A stretch of DNA of 6,346 nucleotides, taken from positions 1 to 6,346 of the forward strand of contig CALXRJ010000119.1 of assembly GCA_944390615.1 (NCBI GenBank), read 5' to 3'. The notes under the pieces were generated by a model that worked only from the letters and a program-made list of their open reading frames with translations, ran no database searches and was not told the DNA's origin. Of the stretch, positions 1 through 5,443 are shown piece by piece. The stretch's first letter is position 1. The number at the start of each line of letters is the position of its first letter. Made by a program: the position numbers and the translations under genes. This DNA is from an uncultured Clostridia bacterium. GTDB lineage: Bacteria > Bacillota > Clostridia > TANB77 > CAG-508.

Positions 1-150
1 TTCGCGCTTCCTCATTTCATTTAAGTTAAGATGCTCTATCAGGTATTCTGGTCACATTCGTCATTCCATAAATTTTATAACCATAACCGTTGGAGACCTT
101 TCTGCCATAGGAATACACGATGAATTGTAACAGGTGGTAAAACAAAAATA
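1..150. other. Unassigned G+C-richer segment at the left edge
   Basis: About 40 percent G+C in the first 60 bases, against roughly 30 percent in the rest of the window. No complete gene is visible. Open stretches exist in two directions: a plus-strand frame open from the edge to a TAA at 128-130, and a minus-strand frame ending at 26-28. Neither gives a protein tail I recognise, and the minus frame continues across the HD gene's promoter, which argues against it. The segment may be the remnant or end of a neighbouring gene or mobile element outside the window. I can say only that its composition differs from what follows. Confidence 0.4.
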
Positions 151-154
151 TAAA

Positions 155-188
155 AATTTCAAAAAAATATTGATATTTTTTTGAAATT
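155..188. repeat. 34-bp inverted repeat over the HD operon promoter
   Basis: Two perfect 16-bp arms (155-170 and 173-188) are separated by only TG (171-172). Each arm runs from a run of seven A or T to a GAAATT/AATTTC end. The centre lies on the -35 hexamer TTGATA (170-175) of the promoter that drives the HD-secDF-greA cluster. Position and symmetry suggest an operator. The structure is almost all A/T, with two G-C pairs, so a role as a weak terminator for something upstream is also possible. Confidence 0.6.
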
Positions 189-198
189 AGGCTAAAAT
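170..198 (+). promoter_or_regulatory. Vegetative-type promoter for the HD-secD-secF-greA cluster
   Basis: The -35 element is TTGATA (170-175), the spacer is 17 bp, and the -10 element is TAAAAT (193-198). Each hexamer differs from the sigma-A consensus by one base. Transcription would start near 205, leaving about 24 nt before the ATG at 229, with the SD AAGGAGG at 216-222. The 34-bp dyad at 155-188 covers the -35 box, so a dimeric regulator bound there would block RNA polymerase. Confidence 0.7.
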
Positions 199-228
199 AG
201 AAAAAGTTTAATTTTAAGGAGGCCAAAA

Positions 229-333
229 ATGGTAACTTTAAAAGAGGTAGAAAGCAATAAAGAAGTAAAGTCTTTAATCGAAGGAGCGCAAAAGCAACTA
301 GATGAACTTCGGCTATACCGAACATTCCTATAG
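229..333 (+). pseudogene. 5' part of the HD-domain gene, out of frame with the rest (+1 shift)
   Basis: This is the natural translation start: ATG at 229, six bases after a strong AAGGAGG at 216-222. It encodes 34 codons beginning MVTLKEVESNKEVK and stops at TAG 331-333. The peptide up to codon 27 (QKQLDEL) looks like the missing N-terminus of the HD protein encoded one frame away. Dropping one base at 310 (CTT-C-GGC) joins it to GYTEHSYRHLG and gives a continuous 219-residue protein. So the segment is either the N-terminal half of a frameshifted gene, a +1 recoding event, or a base error in the sequence. The spliced start is much better supported than the ATG at 302. Confidence 0.7.
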
Positions 334-889
334 ACATTTAGGAATTGTTTCCAAAAGAGCAGGAGAAATTCTAACAGATTTAGGATTTGATGAAAGAACA
401 GTAGAACTTGCTAAAATAGCAGGTTATTTGCATGATATAGGAAACTGTGTAAATCGAGTGGACCATGCGCATTCAGGCGCAATCCTTAGTTATAATTTAT
501 TAAAAGAAATGGGAATGAATGTAGAAGAAAGAACCGAAATCATGATGGCAATAGGCAATCATGATGAAAATACAGGAACAGCCATTAGTAATATATCAGC
601 AGCTTTAATTTTAGCAGATAAATCAGATGTAGATAGAACCAGAGTATCCAAAACCAATATTGCCAATTTTGATATTCATGATAAAGTAAATTATGCAGTA
701 ACCAATGCAGATTTAAAGCTAGATATACAAAGTAAAATCATCACATTAAAATTAAATATTGACACAAAGATATGTCCTGTGCTAGACTATTTTAAAATTT
801 TTATGGATCGAACCTTAATGAGTAAATATGCAGCAAAATATTTAAATATATATTATGAATTAATTATCAATAATACAAAATTATTATAA
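302..889 (+). CDS. HD-domain metal-dependent phosphohydrolase (frame broken at about 310)
   Basis: The open frame encodes 195 residues counted from the ATG at 302. HD-superfamily proteins are cytoplasmic metal-dependent phosphohydrolases. Visible candidate metal ligands are His12 (RHLG), the His44-Asp45 doublet in YLHDIGN, His55/His57 in DHAHSGA, His87-Asp88 in GNHDEN and Asp106 in LADKSDV. These follow the H...HD...H...D order of the family. The substrate cannot be told. The ATG at 302 has its nearest SD-like sequence (AAGGAG, 281-286) 15 nt away, which is too far. The real start is probably 229, with a +1 shift at CTT-CGG-C (307-313). The gene is first in a cluster with secD, secF and greA; the secD TTG follows 21 nt after its stop. 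The C-terminal third (from about residue 115) is not recognisable. The HD assignment is firm, the exact function is not. Confidence 0.8.
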   Translation: MNFGYTEHSYRHLGIVSKRAGEILTDLGFDERTVELAKIAGYLHDIGNCVNRVDHAHSGAILSYNLLKEMGMNVEERTEIMMAIGNHDENTGTAISNISAALILADKSDVDRTRVSKTNIANFDIHDKVNYAVTNADLKLDIQSKIITLKLNIDTKICPVLDYFKIFMDRTLMSKYAAKYLNIYYELIINNTKLL

Positions 890-910
890 TAAAAAGAGGA
901 GGAAACAAAA

Positions 911-2464
911 TTGAAAGGAAAAAAATTAAAACTAATCACACTAATATTAGCAATTTTAGTAATATGTTTGGTATCATTTGTAGGAGTATATACACAAAAT
1001 ATGAACCAAATGCAAAACCAAGTAAAAGGATATGATCTTACCAAAGACTTAAAAGGTTATAGAGAACTTGTTTTTGAAGTAAGTGATGCAACAGAAGTTT
1101 TAGATGCCGAAGGAAATGTAGTAGGCAATACAGATAGCTATTCAGATGAAACCATTGAAAGCTATTCTTATGAAAAAACAGACACAAAAGTAAATGCAGA
1201 CGAAGATTTAAATACAGAAAATTATCAAAAAGCAAAATCCATTATTGAAACCAGATTAAAAAGTTTAGGCGTAGAAGATTATAACTTAAGTTTAAATACA
1301 GAAAATGGAACCATTTATGTGCAAATACCAGAAAACAGTTCAACTGATCATGTAGTAAGCAATATTTTACAAGTTTCTAATTTTGAGCTTAGAGATGCAG
1401 AAGACAGTAGCCAAGTATTTATGACCAATGATGACATAAAAAATGTTTCTGCTTTATATAACACAACAGAAACAGGAACAACCGTATATCTTCAAATAGA
1501 ATTTACGAAAAATGGAAGAGATACATTAAAAGAAATTAGCACAGGAGAATATGCAACCAAAGAAGAAAGTGATACGACAGAAAGTACAGATAACACATCC
1601 AATAGTACAGAAGAGGAAAATGTTTCAGAAAGTGAAGATACAGCAGAAACAAATGAGACAACAGATGGAAGCGAAAATAACACGACAGAAGAAACATCCA
1701 ATGAAACAACAGAAAATACATCATCTGATGGAGAAAGTGAAGAAAGTACAGAAAGTACAGAAAACGACAATACAGAAGAAGATACCCAAAAAGAAATCGT
1801 ATTAGCCATTGACGAAAACGGAATGATAACAACAAGTTTTGATACACCAATTGAAGATGGCATTATAGATTTATCCATGAATCAAGAAACAACCGATGTA
1901 GACACCATTACAGAAACATTACAATCTACATCAACCATTGCATTGCTTATCAATTCAGGAAAATTACCTTTAACCTATCGCGTTACAGAAAACAATTACA
2001 TAAATACAGATATTTCAGAAGATATGGTTCAAAAAGTGATATATGGTATTATTATCCTAGCTATAGTAGCCTTATTATTTATGATCATCAAATTTAAATT
2101 AAAAGGTTTTCTAGCAGCAATAGCCTATATAGGTTTTGTAGCACTTGACTTATTATTAATCCGCTATACCAATGTTTCCATATCGATTGAAAGTATAGTA
2201 GCAGGTGTGATAATTCTAATAATCAATTATGGATTAATTTATCAATTATTAAAAGTAAAGGAAACAGATGCTGAGCAAAGAAAAATACAATATCGTAACC
2301 AATTCAAATCAGCTATTATGATATTAGTACCAATTTTTATCATTTCTATTATATTTGTATTTATTAATTTGACGAAGCTAAATACTTTTGGTATGTTTAT
2401 GTTCTGGGGAATACTATTAAGTATCCTTTACAACTATATTGTAACAAAAAATATGCTAGATTAA
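911..2464 (+). CDS. secD: Divergent SecD-type protein translocase subunit with acidic low-complexity insert
   Basis: A 517-residue membrane protein resembling SecD, the Sec accessory subunit that pulls exported proteins outward. Order: one membrane segment (about 8-27), a large extracytoplasmic domain (about 28-370), then five membrane segments (about 373-393, 399-417, 427-447, 467-487, 490-511). Family signatures are the LLINSGKLPLTYRVTE stretch (346-360) just before TM2, matching the SecD 'LRSGALPA' region, and the terminal VTKNMLD. Two oddities stand out. Residues about 214-295 form a Ser/Thr/Glu/Asn-rich insert. The TM4 motif normally reading VDANVLIFERIRE is IINYGLIYQLLK here, so the proton-coupling Asp is gone. 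The start is TTG at 911, eight bases after AGAGGAGG (895-902); no better start exists. A secF-like gene follows 24 nt later, which supports the call. Confidence 0.75.
   Translation: MKGKKLKLITLILAILVICLVSFVGVYTQNMNQMQNQVKGYDLTKDLKGYRELVFEVSDATEVLDAEGNVVGNTDSYSDETIESYSYEKTDTKVNADEDLNTENYQKAKSIIETRLKSLGVEDYNLSLNTENGTIYVQIPENSSTDHVVSNILQVSNFELRDAEDSSQVFMTNDDIKNVSALYNTTETGTTVYLQIEFTKNGRDTLKEISTGEYATKEESDTTESTDNTSNSTEEENVSESEDTAETNETTDGSENNTTEETSNETTENTSSDGESEESTESTENDNTEEDTQKEIVLAIDENGMITTSFDTPIEDGIIDLSMNQETTDVDTITETLQSTSTIALLINSGKLPLTYRVTENNYINTDISEDMVQKVIYGIIILAIVALLFMIIKFKLKGFLAAIAYIGFVALDLLLIRYTNVSISIESIVAGVIILIINYGLIYQLLKVKETDAEQRKIQYRNQFKSAIMILVPIFIISIIFVFINLTKLNTFGMFMFWGILLSILYNYIVTKNMLD
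1550..1796 (+). repeat. Low-complexity Ser/Thr/Glu/Asn coding tract inside secD
   Basis: About 82 codons made almost entirely of Ser, Thr, Glu, Asn and Asp, with short imperfect repeats of AGTACAGAA and AACA-type units, for example two tandem copies at about 1744-1761. It lies within the extracytoplasmic domain of SecD and would form a flexible acidic loop outside the membrane. The opposite strand shows long open frames here only as a by-product of this biased composition. Confidence 0.7.
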
Positions 2465-2488
2465 ACGAAAGGAAGGTAAAGAAAAACA

Positions 2489-3160
2489 ATGAAAGAACAA
2501 AAAAACACGAAAAAAACATTTTTATATATCATAATAGTTATCCTAATTCTAATGGGAGCAATTGTGTGTGCTGTAAAAGGTTTTAACATAGAATTAATCT
2601 ATACTAGCAGACAAGAAATTATGTTATCACATAGTACAGAACTAGATGTAACCAAAATAGAAGAAATAGCCAAATCGGTATTAGAAAATAAAAAAGTAAA
2701 AGTTCAAAAATTAGAAAGATTTGGAAATGCAGTAGAAATCATATCTACTGAAATTACAGCAGAAGAAAAAGAAAATATGATCAATAAAGTAAATGAAGCA
2801 TATGGCTCAACTATCTCAAATGACGATATAGACATCATAAGTGTACCAAATACAAGAATAAGAGATATTTTAAAGCCATACATATTACCAGGTATCATAA
2901 CATTTGTTATCCTCTTATTATATTTTGCTGTGATGTATCATAAATTAGGATTAAACAAAGTATTATTAAAAGGTATTTTAGTACCAATTATTACAGAATT
3001 AACATATTATTCTATTATTGCCATAACAAGAATTCCATTTGGAAGAGTAGTAAATGCTATAGCAGTAGGATTATATGTAATGAGTATAGGAGCATTATCT
3101 CTATACTTTCAAAAAGAAAAGGAAAAATTAGTGATAGACAAAAAGGAGAATGATGAATAA
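2489..3160 (+). CDS. secF: Short, divergent SecF-type protein translocase subunit
   Basis: A 223-residue membrane protein placed directly after secD. SecF normally has about 300 residues and six membrane segments. Visible here are TM1 (about 10-29), an extracytoplasmic alpha/beta domain (about 31-128) with the P1-like pattern of alternating strands, then TM2 (130-150), TM3 (158-180) and TM4 (186-207), ending in a Lys/Glu-rich tail. TM5 and TM6 are absent, and the conserved GYSINDTVVVFDRIRE motif of TM4 is replaced by AVGLYVMSIGALSLYF, with no Asp. The stop is followed immediately by greA, so the end is not an obvious frameshift. The SD is GGAAGG (2471-2476), 12 nt before the ATG. The assignment rests on topology and on the secD neighbour more than on strong motifs; a membrane protein of another family remains possible. 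Confidence 0.6.
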   Translation: MKEQKNTKKTFLYIIIVILILMGAIVCAVKGFNIELIYTSRQEIMLSHSTELDVTKIEEIAKSVLENKKVKVQKLERFGNAVEIISTEITAEEKENMINKVNEAYGSTISNDDIDIISVPNTRIRDILKPYILPGIITFVILLLYFAVMYHKLGLNKVLLKGILVPIITELTYYSIIAITRIPFGRVVNAIAVGLYVMSIGALSLYFQKEKEKLVIDKKENDE

Positions 3161-3639
3161 TGGGAGAACAAAAAGAAATTATTTTAACACAAGAAGGATA
3201 CGATAAATTAGAAGAAGAATTAAACTATTTAAAAACAGAAAAAAGAACAGAAATAGCAGAAAGAATAAAAGTTGCTAGAGGTTTTGGAGATTTATCCGAA
3301 AATGCTGAATATGATGAAGCAAAAACAGCGCAATCTGAAAATGAAGAGCAAATAGCAGAGTTAGAAACGAAATTAAGAAATGCAAAAATCATAGATGCAA
3401 AAGACATTGATACCAAAACAGTTCAAATAGGAAACAGTGTAAAATTGCATGATGAAGAATTTGATGAAGATATCGAATATACGATAGTAGGTTCAACAGA
3501 AGTAAATTTAGCAGAAAATAAAATTTCAAATGAATCACCAATTGGTAAAGCTTTAATTGGCAGAAAAAAAGGAGAAATTATTGATGTAGAGGCTCCAGAT
3601 GGTGTCATTCAATTTAAAATTTTAGCAATAAAGAAATAA
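3160..3639 (+). CDS. greA: Transcription elongation factor GreA
   Basis: A 159-residue protein, the normal GreA length. GreA enters the RNA polymerase secondary channel and stimulates cleavage of backtracked RNA. The N-terminal coiled-coil hairpin spans about residues 1-76. Its tip motif GDLSENAEYDEAK carries the acidic pair Asp44/Glu47 that assists the catalytic magnesium. The C-terminal FKBP-like domain (about 80-159) includes the signature SPIGKALIGRKKGE (126-139). The ATG overlaps the secF stop by one base (TAATG, 3158-3162), and the SD AAGGAG sits at 3143-3148 inside the end of secF, so translation is probably coupled. A strong terminator follows 15 nt after the stop. In many Firmicutes greA is followed by lysS; here it is the last gene of the operon. 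Confidence 0.97.
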   Translation: MGEQKEIILTQEGYDKLEEELNYLKTEKRTEIAERIKVARGFGDLSENAEYDEAKTAQSENEEQIAELETKLRNAKIIDAKDIDTKTVQIGNSVKLHDEEFDEDIEYTIVGSTEVNLAENKISNESPIGKALIGRKKGEIIDVEAPDGVIQFKILAIKK

Positions 3640-3654
3640 GATAAGTCTAGAAAG

Positions 3655-3703
3655 AAAAAAACTTGCATATATTTCAATAGGTGAAATGTATGCAAGTTTT
3701 TTT
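3655..3703 (+). terminator. Intrinsic terminator after greA, overlapping the next gene's start
   Basis: Two 22-nt arms (3655-3676 and 3682-3703) pair perfectly in RNA except for one U-G wobble (3670/3688), with loop AUAGG (3677-3681). The GC-containing part of the stem (CUUGCAU...AUGCAAG) is followed by seven U (3697-3703), as in a rho-independent terminator, and seven A precede it, so it could also work in reverse. The downstream gene's SD (AGGTGA, 3679-3684) is partly in the loop and its ATG (3690) is in the 3' arm. Confidence 0.85.
3679..3684 (+). promoter_or_regulatory. Shine-Dalgarno sequence in the terminator loop (decides the 3690 start)
   Basis: AGGTGA is an exact piece of the AAGGAGGTGA anti-SD complement and lies five bases before the ATG at 3690. 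The alternative GTG at 3681 overlaps this SD and has no SD of its own. The site spans the loop and first stem pairs of the terminator hairpin, so ribosome access and hairpin folding exclude each other. Confidence 0.55.
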
Positions 3704-4493
3704 AGTAGAAGAAGCCAAAAAACTAAGTTTATGGAAGAGATTATTGAAACCAGTGGAGATAAAAGGGGATATTATATTATTAAATGGTAAATGTAAAAAG
3801 ATGAAAGGGAAAAGAAAATTAAAAATAGTACAAAATATAAGAAAAAAGTTAGGAATGACTAAATTAATACTTTCCAAAGAATTAAAACAAGATAAAGAAT
3901 GGATAAATTTATTTTATAGCAATGAATTTGACATAGTAAATGGAAAAAAATTATGCCAACTTCTGATGGATAAGATTGTAGACAAAGTATGTGAGAAAAA
4001 TCATATTAAAATGCAAGAAGCACAAATTAGTATTGCCATAAATGACGTAAATCAGTTCAACATGAAATGGATAGAAGAGTTATCAGAAAAATTTAAACTA
4101 TTAAATATTGTAACAAACCATATTCATTATTTCAAAAAAATAGTAGAAAAACTTTGGCTAGAAAAAGGAATTGTGATATCTGTTACAAGCAATAAGAAAA
4201 AGGCTCTTTCAAAATCTAATATGATTGTAAATATTGATTTTCCAGAAGAACTGCTTAATCAATATTCTATCTATGAAAATAGTGTTTTAGTGAATATAGA
4301 AGAAAAAGTAAAAATCAAAAAGAAAAGATTTAATGGAAAGATTATAAATGACTATAAAATCAGTTTCAAAAAAGATTCCAATATAGCAAGTTGCTTACAA
4401 AAAGAAAAATATAAAGATTTTGATTTAAATGATTTGGCAGAAATTTATATCATAAATAGTCCAAAAGAAATAGAAGATATCATAATCTGCTAA
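3690..4493 (+). CDS. Lys-rich protein of unknown function, possible Rossmann-like fold
   Basis: 267 residues from the ATG at 3690 (an in-frame GTG lies at 3681). I do not recognise a named family. The protein is very rich in Lys, Ile, Asn and Glu and has no signal peptide or membrane segment, so it is probably cytoplasmic. Counting from the ATG, residues about 138-206 alternate hydrophobic strands and helices: LLNIVTNHIHYF, then GIVISVTSNKKKAL, then MIVNIDFPEELL, then VLVNIEE. This is reminiscent of the second half of an NAD(P)-binding Rossmann domain such as that of shikimate-dehydrogenase-like proteins, but no clear GxGxxG is present. The likely start is set by AGGTGA five bases upstream, both inside the greA terminator. 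No separate promoter is evident, so expression may depend on read-through of that terminator. Confidence 0.7.
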   Translation: MQVFLVEEAKKLSLWKRLLKPVEIKGDIILLNGKCKKMKGKRKLKIVQNIRKKLGMTKLILSKELKQDKEWINLFYSNEFDIVNGKKLCQLLMDKIVDKVCEKNHIKMQEAQISIAINDVNQFNMKWIEELSEKFKLLNIVTNHIHYFKKIVEKLWLEKGIVISVTSNKKKALSKSNMIVNIDFPEELLNQYSIYENSVLVNIEEKVKIKKKRFNGKIINDYKISFKKDSNIASCLQKEKYKDFDLNDLAEIYIINSPKEIEDIIIC

Positions 4494-4499
4494 TTCTAA

Positions 4500-4528
4500 G
4501 TATAATTTTCCTTAAAAGGTAAATAATA
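4500..4528 (+). promoter_or_regulatory. Candidate forespore sigma (sigma-G/F-like) promoter for the M23 gene
   Basis: GTATA (4500-4504) matches the sigma-G -35 pattern GHATR. AATAATA (4522-4528), 17 bp later, matches six of seven positions of CATNHTA. Transcription would start near 4535, ten bases before the SD AAGGAGG (4545-4551). The consensus is recalled from Bacillus subtilis, and matches of this quality occur by chance in AT-rich DNA. A TATAAT also occurs at 4501-4506 but has no acceptable -35. Confidence 0.3.
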
Positions 4529-4556
4529 TAACTAATCAAATTTTAAGGAGGATTAT

Positions 4557-5390
4557 ATGGGAGTACATTTTAGGGAAAAGGAAGAAAAATTAACATTGGG
4601 GATGATTATAGCTGGAATTGTTATCATAGCTATACTTGTAACATCTTTCATAGTATATTTGTTAAATGCAAATAATGCTAATACCGAAGGAGAGATCTTA
4701 GAAGAGGCACAAGCAAGTCAGCCACAAGAAACACCAGAAGATGATTTGGAAAGTGTAAGTATTGATATTGGAAAAACGGTAAATGAAGCAGCAAATGAAT
4801 CAAATGTTGTAGCCAATAATACAGTAAATAGTAGTACCAATAGTAATACAGCAAAAAATACCACCAACACATCAGGAGGAAATACCAATGCTAGCACAAA
4901 TACAAGTAGCAATACAACCAATACAACAACAGATTCGAATACAGCAGCAATGAATAATACTGCTGAAAATACAGAGGTAGAAGTAAAATTTACTGCACCA
5001 ATTCAAGGAGAAATTTTAAGAGAATTTGCATCAGATTCTTTAGTATATTCTGAAACATTAGAAGAATGGGTAACACATAATGGTGTAGATATCAAAGCTG
5101 ATAAAACATCTGTTGTAAAAGCAGCAGCAAAAGGAACCGTATATGCCATAAAAAATGACCCAAGATATGGTCTAACGGTTATTGTAAACCATGAGGGTGG
5201 ATACCAAACCGTTTATGCCAACCTTTTAACAGCAGAATATGTGGTGGAAGGAGAAGAAATTGATGTTGGACAAACAATTGGAACAGTAGGAAATTCTGCT
5301 ACTTTTGAAATTGCAGATGATTATCATTTACATTTTGAGTTAATAAAAGATAATGAGTATTTAAATCCTGCTAATTATATGGAATTTTAA
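4557..5390 (+). CDS. Membrane-anchored M23 (LytM-fold) protein, SpoIIQ-like
   Basis: 277 residues: a short basic cytoplasmic tail, one membrane segment (about 13-35), an Asn/Thr/Ser-rich flexible linker (about 72-140), and a C-terminal M23 domain (about 145-277) outside the membrane. Zinc ligands are present: His174 and Asp178 in THNGVDI and His259 in YHLHFEL, plus His257. The position that is His in the usual YAHL motif is Asn222 (VYANLL), so one catalytic His is missing. The stretch LVYSETLEEWVTHNGVDI and FEIADDYHLHFE resemble clostridial SpoIIQ, the forespore protein that pairs with SpoIIIAH during engulfment. If so, it would be structural or a weak peptidoglycan hydrolase; a general cell-wall endopeptidase is the alternative. 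The SD AAGGAGG (4545-4551) lies five bases before the ATG. spoIID, a usual neighbour of spoIIQ, is not in the window. Confidence 0.85.
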   Translation: MGVHFREKEEKLTLGMIIAGIVIIAILVTSFIVYLLNANNANTEGEILEEAQASQPQETPEDDLESVSIDIGKTVNEAANESNVVANNTVNSSTNSNTAKNTTNTSGGNTNASTNTSSNTTNTTTDSNTAAMNNTAENTEVEVKFTAPIQGEILREFASDSLVYSETLEEWVTHNGVDIKADKTSVVKAAAKGTVYAIKNDPRYGLTVIVNHEGGYQTVYANLLTAEYVVEGEEIDVGQTIGTVGNSATFEIADDYHLHFELIKDNEYLNPANYMEF

Positions 5391-5400
5391 TTTGATAGTT

Positions 5401-5442
5401 TTGGGGACGGAGGAAAAAATATATTTTTTCCTCCGTCCCTAG
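5401..5442. repeat. GC-rich 36-bp perfect palindrome between convergent genes
   Basis: Positions 5404-5439 form a perfect palindrome. GGGACGGAGG and six A run into a central TATA, then six T and CCTCCGTCCC. G-U and A-U pairs extend it to 5401-5442 in RNA. It separates the convergent M23 and XRE genes and could stop transcription in both directions, but neither side has a true U-tract after the stem. The GC-rich ends are unlike the surrounding DNA. The 6-bp word TAGTTT occurs on both flanks (5396-5401 and 5440-5445), as a target-site duplication would. A REP-like or miniature inverted-repeat element is therefore plausible. Confidence 0.75.
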
Positions 5443-5443
5443 T

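Noticed and set aside
26..337. Minus-strand open frame of 103 codons at the left edge
   Set aside because: It crosses the HD promoter, the dyad and the start of the HD gene, has no SD, and its Leu/Phe-rich middle is just the complement of AT-rich regulatory DNA.
1492..1878. Minus-strand open frame of 128 codons rich in Ser and Val opposite secD
   Set aside because: It is the complement of the Ser/Thr/Glu repeat tract; biased codons remove stops on all frames there. The same applies to the frames at 1536-1850 and 1551-1805.
3681..3689. GTG at 3681 as start of the Lys-rich gene
   Set aside because: The GTG overlaps the only SD (AGGTGA), which is ideally spaced for the ATG at 3690; the GTG has no SD of its own.
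4501..4506. TATAAT as a vegetative -10 box for the M23 gene
   Set aside because: The hexamer is perfect, but no acceptable -35 lies 16-18 bp upstream and there is no TGn extension, so I preferred the GTATA/AATAATA pair, itself tentative.
4678..4921. Minus-strand frames opposite the M23 linker
   Set aside because: They arise from the Asn/Thr-rich linker codons and have no SD or recognisable protein.
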